Below are positions 45,529-54,940 of a stretch of 64,000 nucleotides of DNA, piece by piece. The translations under genes and the position numbers were made by a program. Source of the DNA: Pseudomonas psychrophila (GTDB taxonomy: Bacteria > Pseudomonadota > Gammaproteobacteria > Pseudomonadales > Pseudomonadaceae); assembly GCF_001043005.1 (NCBI RefSeq), contig NZ_JYKZ01000001.1, positions 930,001 through 994,000 of the forward strand, written 5' to 3'. Numbering within the stretch: the stretch's first letter is position 1; every line of letters begins with the position of its first letter. The notes beneath the pieces were generated by a model that was given only the letters and a program-made list of their open reading frames with translations, was not told where the DNA came from and made no database searches.

Positions 45529-46739
45529 CAGCCAGTCACCCTTTCCGGAACCGGTTTGGTCTTCTCAAGTCTGGTGTAGAACGGCATCAGAATGAAGTAG
45601 GCGAAGTACAGGAACGTACAGACCTGCGACAGCAGCGTGCGGCCCGGGGTCGGTGCCAATACACCCAACACACCCAGAATCACGAAGGAGATGCAGAACA
45701 CCCACAGCCACACCTTGCTCATCCAGCCTTTGTAGCGCATGGACTTCACAGGACTGCGGTCAAGCCAGGGCAGCACGAACAACATCGCAATCGCGGCACC
45801 CATGGCAATTACGCCAAGCAGTTTGTCCGGAATCGCACGCAAGATCGCGTAGAACGGCGTGAAGTACCAGACAGGTGCAATGTGCTCCGGCGTTTTAAAG
45901 GCGTTGGCCTGTTCAAAGTTCGGTTTTTCCAGGAAGTAACCACCCATTTCCGGGAAGAAGAACACAATCGAGCAGAAGATAAACAGGAACACCACAACGC
46001 CGACGATATCTTTCACGGTGTAGTACGGATGGAAGGGAATGCCGTCCAGCGGTATGCCGTTTTCGTCTTTGTGTTTCTTGATGTCCACGCCGTCCGGGTT
46101 GTTGGACCCGACTTCGTGCAGCGCCAGAATGTGCAACACCACCAACCCCAGAATCACGATCGGCAAGGCCACTACGTGCAGGGCGAAGAAGCGGTTCAGG
46201 GTAATCCCGGAGATCAGGTAGTCACCACGGATCCACTGGGTCAGGTCGTTTCCGATAACCGGAATCGCGCCAAACAGCGAGATGATTACCTGGGCGCCCC
46301 AGTAGGACATTTGACCCCAAGGCAACAAATAGCCCATGAAGGCTTCTGCCATCAGGGCCAGATAAATCATCATGCCGAACAGCCACACCAGCTCACGGGG
46401 CTTCTGGTAGGAGCCGTAGAGCAAGCCGCGGAACATGTGCAGATAGACGACAACAAAGAACGCCGATGCACCCGTAGAGTGCAGGTAACGCAAGATGGAG
46501 CCGTATTCGACGTCACGCATGATGTATTCGACAGAAGCAAAAGCTTCTTCTGCCGACGGCGTGTAACTCATGGTCAGCCACACGCCGGTAACGATCTGGT
46601 TAACCAGAACGAGCAATGCGAGGGAGCCAAAGAAATAGAAGAAGTTGAAGTTCTTCGGGGCGTAATACTTGCTGAGGTGATCTTCCCACATTTTGGTTGC
46701 AGGGAAGCGGGCGTCTACCCAATCCATGAACTTGCTCAT
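45528..46739 (-). CDS. petB: Cytochrome bc1 complex, cytochrome b subunit
   Basis: Encodes 403 residues with eight membrane helices. It binds two haems b by His pairs (RYLHSTGASAFFVVVYLHMF and FALHVVALPIVILGLVVLHI) and contains the Qo-site motif PVW in APVWYFTPFYAILR (PEWY in many others). It oxidises ubiquinol in the Q-cycle. It is the middle gene of petABC, sharing one base with each neighbour. Confidence 0.97.
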   Translation of the reverse strand: MSKFMDWVDARFPATKMWEDHLSKYYAPKNFNFFYFFGSLALLVLVNQIVTGVWLTMSYTPSAEEAFASVEYIMRDVEYGSILRYLHSTGASAFFVVVYLHMFRGLLYGSYQKPRELVWLFGMMIYLALMAEAFMGYLLPWGQMSYWGAQVIISLFGAIPVIGNDLTQWIRGDYLISGITLNRFFALHVVALPIVILGLVVLHILALHEVGSNNPDGVDIKKHKDENGIPLDGIPFHPYYTVKDIVGVVVFLFIFCSIVFFFPEMGGYFLEKPNFEQANAFKTPEHIAPVWYFTPFYAILRAIPDKLLGVIAMGAAIAMLFVLPWLDRSPVKSMRYKGWMSKVWLWVFCISFVILGVLGVLAPTPGRTLLSQVCTFLYFAYFILMPFYTRLEKTKPVPERVTG

Positions 46740-47332
46740 TACGCGTTCTCCCCATCGAGGCCAACGACAACAATGTTGTCCGACTCATAATAGTAGGGCG
46801 GTACTGGCAGGTTCAGCGGGGCTGGCTGCGACTTGTAAACACGGCCGGCCAGATCATAGTGCGAACCATGACAAGGGCAGAAATAACCACCTACCCAATC
46901 CTTGCCAAGATCAACGGGCGCGACCTCAGGACGGAACGTAGGCGAGCAACCCAAGTGGGTGCAAATACCGATCAACAACAGAATCTCTGGCTTGATCGAC
47001 CGCAACTCCGGATTCACATAAGCAGGCTGATCAGATTGCTTGGAATCAGGGTCAGCAAGCTGCCCTTCAATCTTCTTCAGATTTGCCAGGATTTCCTCGG
47101 TGCGACGTACGATGAATACCGGCTGACCACGCCATTCAGCAATCATTTGCTGACCTGGCTCGACCTTTGCAATATTCACTTTCACCGGTGCGCCAGCGGC
47201 TTTCGCCTTGGCACTGGGAAACCACGACCCCACGAACGGGACCGCCGCCCCCACCGCTCCTGCAGCACCCACCACGGATGTGGCTGCTACGAGGAAGCGA
47301 CGCCGGCCGACATTTACGCCGTCATTGCTCAT
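46739..47332 (-). CDS. petA: Cytochrome bc1 complex, Rieske iron-sulfur subunit
   Basis: Encodes 197 residues. A twin-arginine type start (GRRRFLVAATSVVGAAG) leads into a single membrane helix. The 2Fe-2S ligands are in CTHLGC and CPCHGSHYD near the C-terminus. It passes electrons from ubiquinol to cytochrome c1. It is the first gene of the operon, with a good GGGAGAGG ribosome site. Confidence 0.97.
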   Translation of the reverse strand: MSNDGVNVGRRRFLVAATSVVGAAGAVGAAVPFVGSWFPSAKAKAAGAPVKVNIAKVEPGQQMIAEWRGQPVFIVRRTEEILANLKKIEGQLADPDSKQSDQPAYVNPELRSIKPEILLLIGICTHLGCSPTFRPEVAPVDLGKDWVGGYFCPCHGSHYDLAGRVYKSQPAPLNLPVPPYYYESDNIVVVGLDGENA

Positions 47333-47414
47333 TCAGTCCTCTCCCATCAGCTTTGTGGCCTGTTAAATCAGGCATCTACTAAATTTGCATCTGAACTTAT
47401 AAAAATTTTGCAGA

Positions 47415-47443
47415 ATGGTAATGAAAAGCCCCTACTCTGACAA
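47415..47443 (-). promoter_or_regulatory. Putative promoter of petABC
   Basis: TTGTCA (47443-47438), 17 bases, TACCAT (47420-47415) on the minus strand, giving a leader of about 75 bases before petA. The -10 is only a fair match. Confidence 0.45.
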
Positions 47444-47533
47444 GGTAATTACCGCTCTCGGGCGGCTACAAGCCTTGTAGTATAGGCGTTTGCTGGATGT
47501 GGCAAGTTGTCACACCAATAATTCATCACCCAT

Positions 47534-47570
47534 AAAAAAAGCCCAGCTCCGAAGGAGACTGGGCTTTTTT
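47534..47570 (-). terminator. Terminator downstream of rpsI
   Basis: A stem of AAAAAAGCCCAG with CTGGGCTTTTTT around an inner CTCC-GAA-GGAG hairpin, 16 bases past the rpsI stop codon. T runs flank both sides. It separates the ribosomal genes from petABC. Confidence 0.92.
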
Positions 47571-47585
47571 GAACGAAGCTGCGAA

Positions 47586-47978
47586 TTAACGCTTCGAGTA
47601 CTGCGGACGCTTACGCGCTTTACGCAGACCGACTTTCTTACGTTCAACTTCACGAGCATCGCGAGTTACGAAGCCAGCTTTGCGCAGAGCGCCACGCAGG
47701 GTTTCGTCGTACTGCATCAGTGCGCGAGTGATACCGTGGCGGATTGCGCCAGCTTGACCACTTACACCACCACCGATCACGGTGACGTAGATGTCGAATT
47801 TCTCGACAGTCTCAGTCAGTTCCAACGGCTGACGAACTACCATGCGGGCAGTTTCGCGACCGAAGAAATTCTCCAGAGTGCGGTTGTTGATCGAGATGTT
47901 ACCGGTACCCGGACGCAGGAAAACGCGAGCGGTTGCGGTTTTACGACGGCCAGTGCCGTAGTTTTGAGTCGCCGACAT
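47586..47978 (-). CDS. rpsI: 30S ribosomal protein S9
   Basis: Encodes 130 residues. [18 protein letters not shown] at the N-terminus and the basic tail [12 protein letters not shown], which reaches the P-site tRNA, are characteristic. It follows rplM after 14 bases. Confidence 0.98.
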   Translation of the reverse strand: MSATQNYGTGRRKTATARVFLRPGTGNISINNRTLENFFGRETARMVVRQPLELTETVEKFDIYVTVIGGGVSGQAGAIRHGITRALMQYDETLRGALRKAGFVTRDAREVERKKVGLRKARKRPQYSKR

Positions 47979-47992
47979 AATGAACTATTCCG

Positions 47993-48421
47993 TTAAAACT
48001 TCAGTTCTTGGGGCTGCTGAGCAGTATGAGGGTGAGCAGCGCCCGCATAGACTTTCAGCTTACGGTACATGTCGCGACCCAGTGGGTTTTTAGGCAGCAT
48101 GCCTTTAACCGCGGTCTCGATCACGCGCTCAGGAGCTTTGGCGATCAGCTTTTCGAAGTTGATCGACTTAATCCCGCCCGGGAAACCGGAGTGAGAGTAG
48201 TACATCTTGTCAGTGGTTTTAGCACCAGTAACACGGATCTGCTCAGCATTGATAACAACGATGTAGTCACCGGTGTCAACGTGCGGAGTGTATTCCGGCT
48301 TGTGCTTGCCACGCAGACGGCTCGCGATCTCGGTGGCCAGACGACCCAGGGTCTGACCAGCAGCGTCGACGACAAACCAGTCGCGCTTTACTGTTTCTGG
48401 TTTAGCAGTAAAAGTTTTCAT
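47993..48421 (-). CDS. rplM: 50S ribosomal protein L13
   Basis: Encodes 142 residues. [19 protein letters not shown] and [11 protein letters not shown] are typical of L13. It is the first gene of the rplM-rpsI operon. In E. coli the operon is autoregulated by L13 at the mRNA leader; whether the 60-base leader here folds for that purpose is not clear. Confidence 0.98.
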   Translation of the reverse strand: MKTFTAKPETVKRDWFVVDAAGQTLGRLATEIASRLRGKHKPEYTPHVDTGDYIVVINAEQIRVTGAKTTDKMYYSHSGFPGGIKSINFEKLIAKAPERVIETAVKGMLPKNPLGRDMYRKLKVYAGAAHPHTAQQPQELKF

Positions 48422-48462
48422 TCTTTATAGCCTCAGGGGCCGCCCTGTAAATTAGACGGCAG

Positions 48463-48498
48463 ATCTTACTGAATAGTGCGTACTTTGACAAGTCAAAG
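48463..48498 (-). promoter_or_regulatory. Promoter of rplM-rpsI with a dyad over the -35
   Basis: TTGTCA (48491-48486), 17 bases, TAAGAT (48468-48463) on the minus strand is a strong sigma70 promoter. The -35 lies within a near-perfect 16-bp dyad CTTTGAC-AA-GTCAAAG at 48483-48498. Confidence 0.7.
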
Positions 48499-48667
48499 GC
48501 AGCCGGATACAGACGCTATCGGGGGCTCGGGTCAGCGCGTCCGTTCAACGGCAAGATTCTTCGGCAGGCGGCGCATCACTTCCACTGCAGAAAGAGGTCG
48601 GCAATTATCCAGATTGCGCAAAAAATTACAACCTGCTTTTATGTTTGTTTACCCGAAGGAGCACACG

Positions 48668-49708
48668 ATGGATTACCGCAAGCTAGGCCGGACCGAACTG
48701 AAAGTAAGCGAAATCGCCCTCGGGACCATGACCTGGGGCGAGCAGAACACCCAGGCTGAAGCCTTCGAGCAGATCGAATACGCGAAAAATGCCGGCATCA
48801 ACTTTATCGACACCGCCGAGATGTATCCGGTGCCGCCAAAGGCCGAAACCTACGCCAGCACCGAGCGCTACATCGGCAACTGGTTCAAGGAACGCGGCGA
48901 TCGTGCCGACTGGATCCTGGCAAGCAAGATCGCTGGCCCCGGCAACGGCATCGACTACATCCGCGACGGCAACCTGAAACACAACCGTACTCACATCGTG
49001 CAAGCCCTGGACGCCAGCCTCAAACGCCTGCAAACCGACTGGATCGATCTCTACCAACTGCACTGGCCTGAACGCAGTACCAACTTTTTCGGTCAGCTGG
49101 GCTACAAGCACAACGCCGACGAGGACTTCACCCCCCTGGAAGACACTCTTGAGGCACTCGACGAACAGGTCAAGGCTGGCAAGATCCGCCACATAGGCCT
49201 GTCCAACGAAACGCCATGGGCCACGATGAAGTTTCTGCAGTTGGCCGAAAGCCGTGGCTGGCCACGCGCCGTATCGATCCAGAACCCCTACAACTTGCTC
49301 AACCGCAGCTTTGAAGTGGGCCTGGCCGAAATTGCCATTCGCGAACAATGCGGCCTGCTCGCCTACTCGCCCCTGGCGTTCGGCATGCTGTCGGGCAAGT
49401 ACAGTGGCGGTGCCCAGCCGCCTAAAGGCCGCCTGAGCCTCTACAGCCGCTTCTCGCGCTATTCAAACCCGCAGGCCGTGGCTGCCAGCGAGCGTTATGT
49501 GGCCCTGGCCCGCGAACACGGCCTGGACCCGGCCCAGATGGCACTGGCTTACGTCACCCAGCAACCGTTCGTCACCAGCAACATCATTGGGGCGACGTCG
49601 ATGGAGCAACTCAAAAGCAATATCGCCAGCCACGACCTGAAATTATCGGATGAAGTACTGGCCGGCATCGAAGCGATTCACAAGGAGCAGCCAAACCCGG
49701 CGCCTTGA
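48668..49708 (+). CDS. NADP(H)-dependent aldo/keto reductase (Tas-like)
   Basis: Encodes 346 residues from the ATG at 48668, with AAGGAG seven bases upstream; the longer reading from 48476 covers the rplM promoter and is not real. A TIM-barrel AKR: LGRTELKVSEIALGTMTWG, NFIDTAEMYPVP (catalytic Asp and Tyr), Lys in ILASKI, His in YQLHWPERST and the coenzyme site NIIGATSMEQLKSN. The insertion NFFGQLGY after the His is like E. coli Tas. Substrate unknown. Confidence 0.9.
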   Translation: MDYRKLGRTELKVSEIALGTMTWGEQNTQAEAFEQIEYAKNAGINFIDTAEMYPVPPKAETYASTERYIGNWFKERGDRADWILASKIAGPGNGIDYIRDGNLKHNRTHIVQALDASLKRLQTDWIDLYQLHWPERSTNFFGQLGYKHNADEDFTPLEDTLEALDEQVKAGKIRHIGLSNETPWATMKFLQLAESRGWPRAVSIQNPYNLLNRSFEVGLAEIAIREQCGLLAYSPLAFGMLSGKYSGGAQPPKGRLSLYSRFSRYSNPQAVAASERYVALAREHGLDPAQMALAYVTQQPFVTSNIIGATSMEQLKSNIASHDLKLSDEVLAGIEAIHKEQPNPAP

Positions 49709-49728
49709 TCCTGCTGTAAACCGTTTTC

Positions 49729-49858
49729 GTAGCAGTTGCAGAAGGCGACGTCCGATTTCCAAGCAATCGTAAACCTGAGAGCGCCGACTAACTGTCAGTG
49801 CGCAACCTCAGACCTTACGACGGCTACGCTGCCGGACGCAGCCTGCGGCAGCTGCTAC
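49729..49858. repeat. Degenerate REP doublet
   Basis: GTAGCAGTTGCAGAAGGCGACGTCC-like sequence (49729-49753) is the degenerate inverted partner of the arm at 49834-49858 (about 20 of 25 positions). The second arm has the GCAGCCTGCGGCAGC core found also at 57657-57729. It lies between the aldo/keto reductase and the AraC-type gene. Confidence 0.6.
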
Positions 49859-49952
49859 AGGGGCGGCGTAACCTCCCCCTAGACACACAGGGAAAAAAAT
49901 AAGACGATCCAGCCGTAAGTTGACCAATTTCACCTATAAGAATAATCAAAAT

Positions 49953-50969
49953 ATGTCTATGTCTACTCAACGCTCCACGCCCCTGAGGCGCGTCAGCATC
50001 CTGGCCATCGATCGGGTATTCGCCTCGACCCTGATGCACGCCAAGGACTTCTTTCATCTCGCCAGCCTGCGTCATGGCAAGCAATTAGGCCGGGGCCTGA
50101 CCCCCACCTTCGAAACGCGACTGGTGAGCCCTGACGGCCAACCCGCAGTCAGCTTCAGCAATGTGGTACTCCCCGTCGATGGCGGCCTGGAGGACTCCGA
50201 CATCATCATCCTTCCGGCCTTCGGGGAAGACTTCGACACAATCTGCCAGCGCTACCCGCAAGTCCTGCCGTGGCTGCGCGAGCAGCATGCTCGCGGCGCA
50301 GTCCTGTGCGCGGAGGCCACCGGGGTATTCTGGCTCGCAGAAGCCGGGCTGCTGGATGGCAAGGAAGCAACCACGTACTGGCGCTTTTTCGACACGTTTG
50401 CCCAGCGCTACCCTGAGGTTCACCTCAATCAGGACAAGCACCTCACTGACGCAGACAATCTCTACTGCGCCGGCGGGCCGACCTCTGCCTGCGACCTCTA
50501 TATCTACATGATCGAGCGTTTCTGCGGCGCCAATATTGCCCAGGCCGTGGCCCGGGACATTCTTTACGAGGTGCAGCGCAACTACACCCCGGGGCGCATT
50601 GGTTTTGGCGGCCAAAAACTGCATCAGGACGTGATCATTCTGCAAATTCAGCAATGGCTCGAAGATCACTTTGCCGACAAGTTTCGCTTTGAAGACGTCG
50701 CTCGCGATCACGGCATGAGTATCCGCAATTTCATGCGCCGTTTTCAGCTCGCAACGGGCGACAAGCCCTTGCATTACCTGCAACGCCTGCGCATAGAAAC
50801 CGCAAAGGGACTGCTCTCGGCCTCGCGCAAAAGCATCAAGACCATCAGCTACGACGTGGGCTATGACGACGCGAGTTTCTTTGCGCGACTGTTTCGCCAG
50901 CACACCGAGCTGTCACCGAACCAGTATCGGCAGCAGTTCCTGCAGGCGGGCGTAAAACAAGTCGCTTAA
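49953..50969 (+). CDS. GlxA-family transcriptional regulator (DJ-1/PfpI plus AraC HTH)
   Basis: Encodes 338 residues from the ATG at 49953 (a TTG at 49920 or the ATG at 49959 is possible; no strong ribosome site is seen). An N-terminal class I amidotransferase-like domain (about 12-185) has the Cys in GAVLCAEATGVFWLAEAGLL. A C-terminal AraC/XylS HTH (about 225-325) includes RFEDVARDHGMSIRNFMRRF and SYDVGYDDASFFARLFRQ. Such proteins often sense small metabolites such as choline-derived compounds or amino acids. The target is unknown; no operon partner is close. Confidence 0.87.
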   Translation: MSMSTQRSTPLRRVSILAIDRVFASTLMHAKDFFHLASLRHGKQLGRGLTPTFETRLVSPDGQPAVSFSNVVLPVDGGLEDSDIIILPAFGEDFDTICQRYPQVLPWLREQHARGAVLCAEATGVFWLAEAGLLDGKEATTYWRFFDTFAQRYPEVHLNQDKHLTDADNLYCAGGPTSACDLYIYMIERFCGANIAQAVARDILYEVQRNYTPGRIGFGGQKLHQDVIILQIQQWLEDHFADKFRFEDVARDHGMSIRNFMRRFQLATGDKPLHYLQRLRIETAKGLLSASRKSIKTISYDVGYDDASFFARLFRQHTELSPNQYRQQFLQAGVKQVA

Positions 50970-51027
50970 ATTCCGGCCATGACTGTGACAGCCTGATGCT
51001 GAAGACGCCCTCCAGATTCAGGAGGGT

Positions 51028-51058
51028 AAAAAAAAGGCCTGCAATGCAGGCCTTTTTC
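51028..51058. terminator. Bidirectional terminator between GlxA-type gene and zapE
   Basis: AAAAAAAAGGCCTGC / GCAGGCCTTTTT with a two- to three-base loop, T runs on both strands, between convergent genes. Confidence 0.88.
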
Positions 51059-51062
51059 TCGA

Positions 51063-52157
51063 CTAGGGTTTGTGCGCCCTGGTCAGGTATTCGTGAGACT
51101 GCATTTCCAGCAAACGGCTGAGAGTGCGCTGGAACTCGAAGTTCAGGCGCCCGCCGGTGTACAAGTCCTTGAGCTCAACTTCAGCCGAGATGATCAGCTT
51201 TACGTTGCGGTCATAAAACTCATCGACCATGTTGATAAAGCGTCGGGCGATATCGTCGGTTTTAACGTCCATCTGCTCTACACCGCTGATGATCACAGCG
51301 TTGAAGATTTTACCCAGCTCAATGTAGTCATTCTGGCTACGCGGGCCGTCGCACAACTCGCGAAAATCGAACCAGGCCACGTCATCACAAGTGCGAAGAG
51401 CGCGAATGGTGCGGTTTTCGATGATCAAGTCATCGCCTTCAATCGCCCGGGTAGAGTTGTGCGTCAGCGCTTTAAAGCTTTCGCGCAAACTCTTCTCGGA
51501 GGCTTCATCCAGCGGAAAGTGGAACAGCTCAGCCTGCTCCAGATGGCGCAGACGGTAGTCGACGCCGCTGTCGACGTTGACGATCTCGGTGTTCTGCTTG
51601 ATCAGTGCAATAGCAGGCAAGAAACGCGCACGTTGCAAGCCGTCCTTGTACAAACCGTCCGGCACGATGTTCGACGTCGCGACCAGGGTAACGCCGTTTT
51701 TGAACAGCTCTTCCATCAAGGTGCCGAGGATCATTGCATCGGTAATGTCCGACACAAAGAATTCATCAAAGCAAATCACCCGCGCCTCATCAGAGAAGCG
51801 CTTGGCGATGATGGTCAGCGGGTTCTTTTCGCCACTGAGGGTACGCATCTCTTCATGCACGCGCTTCATGAAGCGGTGGAAGTGAGTGCGCATCTTCTGC
51901 TTGAACGGCAACGCGTCGAAGAACGTATCGACCAGATAAGTCTTGCCCCGGCCCACGCCTCCCCAGAAATAGAGGCCTTTGACCGGCGCCTGCTCTTTTT
52001 TGCCGAACAGCTTGCCGAACAGACCCGGCTTGCTCTGCGAAGCAGCCACCAGGTCGTCGTACAGGCGCTGCAGATGGCGCACGGCGTTTTCCTGTGCGGC
52101 ATCGTGAAAGAAGTCCGGGCGTTTCAGATCAACTTGATATCGTTCTAGAGGCGTCAT
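51063..52157 (-). CDS. zapE: Cell division ATPase ZapE (AFG1-like)
   Basis: Encodes 364 residues. P-loop FWGGVGRGKTYLVD (near 66-79) and Walker B VICFDEFFVSDI are clear. ZapE destabilises FtsZ polymers in E. coli and belongs to the AFG1/LACE1 family. The weak ribosome site suggests dependence on upstream trpS transcription; trpS begins 91 bases before it on the same strand. Confidence 0.93.
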   Translation of the reverse strand: MTPLERYQVDLKRPDFFHDAAQENAVRHLQRLYDDLVAASQSKPGLFGKLFGKKEQAPVKGLYFWGGVGRGKTYLVDTFFDALPFKQKMRTHFHRFMKRVHEEMRTLSGEKNPLTIIAKRFSDEARVICFDEFFVSDITDAMILGTLMEELFKNGVTLVATSNIVPDGLYKDGLQRARFLPAIALIKQNTEIVNVDSGVDYRLRHLEQAELFHFPLDEASEKSLRESFKALTHNSTRAIEGDDLIIENRTIRALRTCDDVAWFDFRELCDGPRSQNDYIELGKIFNAVIISGVEQMDVKTDDIARRFINMVDEFYDRNVKLIISAEVELKDLYTGGRLNFEFQRTLSRLLEMQSHEYLTRAHKP

Positions 52158-52248
52158 AATTCGTTAGCAAGGCAACAAAAACGGGCCGACACTGTAGCGA
52201 CGGCCCTTAAGAATGGCAATCAAACCTGAGACGAAACGTCGCACTTTC

Positions 52249-53604
52249 TCAGTCTTGCGCGGGCAATAGCGCCAGTCGCAGTGCTTCGATAGCCGCATCA
52301 CGCGCCACGCTGTCGGCAAACGCCGGGCTGTCGGCCACACAGGCGTCACCCAGCCAGACGCTGAAGCTCAGCTCGTCACTGCGCACATCCAGTGGCTCAC
52401 CGGATTGCAGTTGCTTGGTGACCTGACCCGCGGCTTTGCCATCGGCAAAATTGCGCGACAACAACAGTTGCTCGCCATCGGCGGCGAGCAGGCGGAAACG
52501 GAAACTGCCGTCTTCGTCGCGAAAACTTACAAAGCGAGGGCCCTTGGCGGCCTTCTTTTTGCTGGCAGCGGCGGTTTGAGCCACGCTGACAAACGATCGC
52601 AGACCCACCGCCTCACGCAATTGCGCCAGGAATGGACTCGCGGTTTGACGCGCTTTTTGTGCGCCTGCCAGAAGAATGTCTTCCATGTCGGCAGGTCGTG
52701 ACATCAAGTCGTGATAACGCTCGCGGGATTCACCCAGTTCGGCGTCCAGCAGCTTGAACAGACGCTCTTTCGCCTCGCCCCAGCCAAGGCCCTGCAATAG
52801 CTCACTGCGCAACTCTGCCGCCTGCTCAGGCGTGGAGAATGCCTGGTACAGGGTGAACAGGTGCGAGTTGTCCGGATCTTTCGCCTCGCCCGGCGCACGG
52901 GAATCAGTGACGATGCGCGAAATAGCGCTTTTCATGTCTTTGGCGCTGCTGAACAACGGAATGGTGTTGTCGTAGCTTTTGGACATCTTGCGACCATCGA
53001 GGCCTGGCAAGGTAGCCACGCTTTCTTCGATCAGCGCTTCAGGCATGGCGAAAAACTCTTTGCCATTGCCGAACAAGTGGTTAAAACGCTGGCCAATGTC
53101 CCGGGCCATTTCAACGTGCTGGATCTGGTCGCGACCGACCGGCACCTTGTTGGCGTTGAACATCAAGATGTCTGCGGCCATCAACACCGGGTAGCTGTAC
53201 AGCCCCATGGTGATGCCCGCATCCGGGTCTTCGCCATTTTCCAGATTCTTGTCGACCGAAGCCTTGTAGGCATGAGCCCGGTTGAGCAGCCCCTTGGCCG
53301 CCACACAGGTCAGCAACCAGGTCAGTTCCGGGATTTCCGGGATATCTGACTGGCGATAGAACGTCACACGATCTACATCAAGACCGGCCGCCAGCCAGGT
53401 CGCCGCGATTTCCTGACGCGAGCGCTGAATGCGCAGCGGGTCATCGCATTTGATCAGGGCGTGGTAGTCGGCCAGAAAGTAGAACGAGTCGGCATTGGGG
53501 TCGCGACTGGCCACGATCGCAGGGCGAATGGCCCCGGCGTAGTTGCCCAGGTGCGGCGTACCGGTGGTGGTGATACCGGTGAGGATACGAGTACGAGTGG
53601 TCAT
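52249..53604 (-). CDS. trpS: Tryptophanyl-tRNA synthetase with C-terminal extension
   Basis: Encodes 451 residues from the ATG at 53604 (a TTG at 53628 is less likely). A class I synthetase charging tRNA-Trp: TGTPHLGNY is the HIGH motif (near 11-19) and KMSKS lies near 204. After the usual ending (about residue 335) there is an extra domain of about 110 residues ([19 protein letters not shown] then [17 protein letters not shown]), which looks like a small beta-rich module. The extended form is, as I recall, normal in Pseudomonas. It is followed by zapE. Confidence 0.95.
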   Translation of the reverse strand: MTTRTRILTGITTTGTPHLGNYAGAIRPAIVASRDPNADSFYFLADYHALIKCDDPLRIQRSRQEIAATWLAAGLDVDRVTFYRQSDIPEIPELTWLLTCVAAKGLLNRAHAYKASVDKNLENGEDPDAGITMGLYSYPVLMAADILMFNANKVPVGRDQIQHVEMARDIGQRFNHLFGNGKEFFAMPEALIEESVATLPGLDGRKMSKSYDNTIPLFSSAKDMKSAISRIVTDSRAPGEAKDPDNSHLFTLYQAFSTPEQAAELRSELLQGLGWGEAKERLFKLLDAELGESRERYHDLMSRPADMEDILLAGAQKARQTASPFLAQLREAVGLRSFVSVAQTAAASKKKAAKGPRFVSFRDEDGSFRFRLLAADGEQLLLSRNFADGKAAGQVTKQLQSGEPLDVRSDELSFSVWLGDACVADSPAFADSVARDAAIEALRLALLPAQD

Positions 53605-53628
53605 GGGTAATCGCTTATCAGGCTGCAA

Positions 53629-54264
53629 TCAATTCGAAAGGCGTGGCGCTACCAACTCTTTGAGCTCGGGCAGCTTGCCGTGAAAAAAGTGTCCGCATTC
53701 TGCCACTTTCAGCAGCTCATGGGGGCGCGACAGGTCGTTTGACCAGTTATAGACCAGCTGCGGATCGATCACTTCATCGGTTTCGGGCTGGATAACCGTT
53801 AGCGGGCAGTTGTGGGGCAAGGCATCTTCGTCGCGCAGACGCATCACCGCCGGGGCGACCATGATCACCCTCGACAAATGCTCGCCCTCGGCCTCAAGCC
53901 GGCCACCCAGGCTGGCTGCAACAAAGCCGCCAAACGAAAAGCCGAGCAAGGTGATTGGCAATTCAGGGTGTTTGGCGCGCAACCAATGAGCCGCAGCCAG
54001 TGCATCGTCGACTTCGCCGGTGCCCATGTCATGACTGCCAGCGCTCGTGCCGACGCCACGGTAATTAAATCGCAAGGTAATCAGGCCAGCATCGCGGGCA
54101 GTGCGCTGCAGGGTCGAAACCACTTTATTCATCATTGTTCCGCCCTGCACCGGATTGGGGTGGCACAGCAGCGCAAGGCCCTGTGGCTCAGCAGAATCAA
54201 GGTACAAGGCTTCCAGTTGGCCGACCGGGCCATCAATTACTACGGGGGTTTCGCGGGTAAGCAA
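53629..54264 (-). CDS. Alpha/beta hydrolase
   Basis: Encodes 211 residues. I choose the TTG at 54264 because GGAG lies seven bases upstream; the open frame also allows 54285. The nucleophile elbow is GFSFGG (Ser near 107 of this start), with Asp in QPETDEVIDP and His in AECGHFFHG as the likely triad. The N-terminal LLCHPNPVQGGTM motif is typical of small dienelactone-type hydrolases in this family. It starts 117 bases from zapG, divergent from it, and leads into trpS on the same strand, so the two may be co-transcribed. Substrate unknown. Confidence 0.85.
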   Translation of the reverse strand: MLTRETPVVIDGPVGQLEALYLDSAEPQGLALLCHPNPVQGGTMMNKVVSTLQRTARDAGLITLRFNYRGVGTSAGSHDMGTGEVDDALAAAHWLRAKHPELPITLLGFSFGGFVAASLGGRLEAEGEHLSRVIMVAPAVMRLRDEDALPHNCPLTVIQPETDEVIDPQLVYNWSNDLSRPHELLKVAECGHFFHGKLPELKELVAPRLSN

Positions 54265-54403
54265 GAAGGAACTCCGTGACCTCAAATTGGGTCGACTCGT
54301 CTAGCTGATAGATTCTGTCTGACATATTTGCGAGTGCATCGCGGTATACAGCGCAGGTCCGAGCCGTTAACGTAAAGCAAAGCCGTTTATAGAGGAAGGA
54401 CTC

Positions 54404-54838
54404 GTGGAACACTCGCTCTTGATTTGGTTGTTGCCGACTCTCGCCCTGGTTGCCGGTGTCGCCATTGGTTTTCTGGTTGCTCGTCTACTGCCAAATGCCG
54501 TGCCTAACCGTACGCAGCGTCAGCTCGACGACATCCAGGAACGTTTTGACAGTTACCAAAGTGAAGTGGTGACCCACTTCAACACCACCGCCAATCTGGT
54601 CAAAAAGCTCACTCAGAGCTATCAGGACGTGCAAGAACACCTCGCCGAGGGCGCCAACCGTTTGGCCCTGGACGAGCAAACTCGCCAACGCCTGCTGGCT
54701 GCTCTGCACTCCGATGTGCCACAACCGCATCGCGAGCGCATCACTCCGCCGCACAGTACTGAGCCGCCATTGGATTACGCCCCAAAGAGCCCCAATGGCC
54801 CGGGTATGCTCGATGAGCATTACGGCCTGAAAAAGTAA
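54404..54838 (+). CDS. zapG: ZapG (YhcB, DUF1043) cell-envelope protein
   Basis: Encodes 144 residues from a GTG at 54404, with AGGAAGGA just upstream. One N-terminal membrane helix (about 6-25, IWLLPTLALVAGVAIGFLVA) followed by a cytosolic coiled coil (about 35-100) and a Pro-rich tail. ZapG/YhcB links division and envelope synthesis in enterobacteria. A terminator follows. Confidence 0.9.
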   Translation: MEHSLLIWLLPTLALVAGVAIGFLVARLLPNAVPNRTQRQLDDIQERFDSYQSEVVTHFNTTANLVKKLTQSYQDVQEHLAEGANRLALDEQTRQRLLAALHSDVPQPHRERITPPHSTEPPLDYAPKSPNGPGMLDEHYGLKK

Positions 54839-54852
54839 ACGTCACGCCCAAT

Positions 54853-54892
54853 AAAAAGCCCCGCGATCTGCAAGGATCGCGGGGCTTTTTTT
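54853..54892 (+). terminator. Terminator after zapG
   Basis: A 16-base perfect inverted repeat (AAAAAGCCCCGCGATC / GATCGCGGGGCTTTTT) with a six-base loop and a run of seven T, 14 bases past the stop codon. It may also serve the convergent OmpA-like gene. Confidence 0.93.
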
Positions 54893-54940
54893 GTATGGCT
54901 GGTGACTAACCCGTAGCAGCTGCTACGAAGTGCCTTGCCT

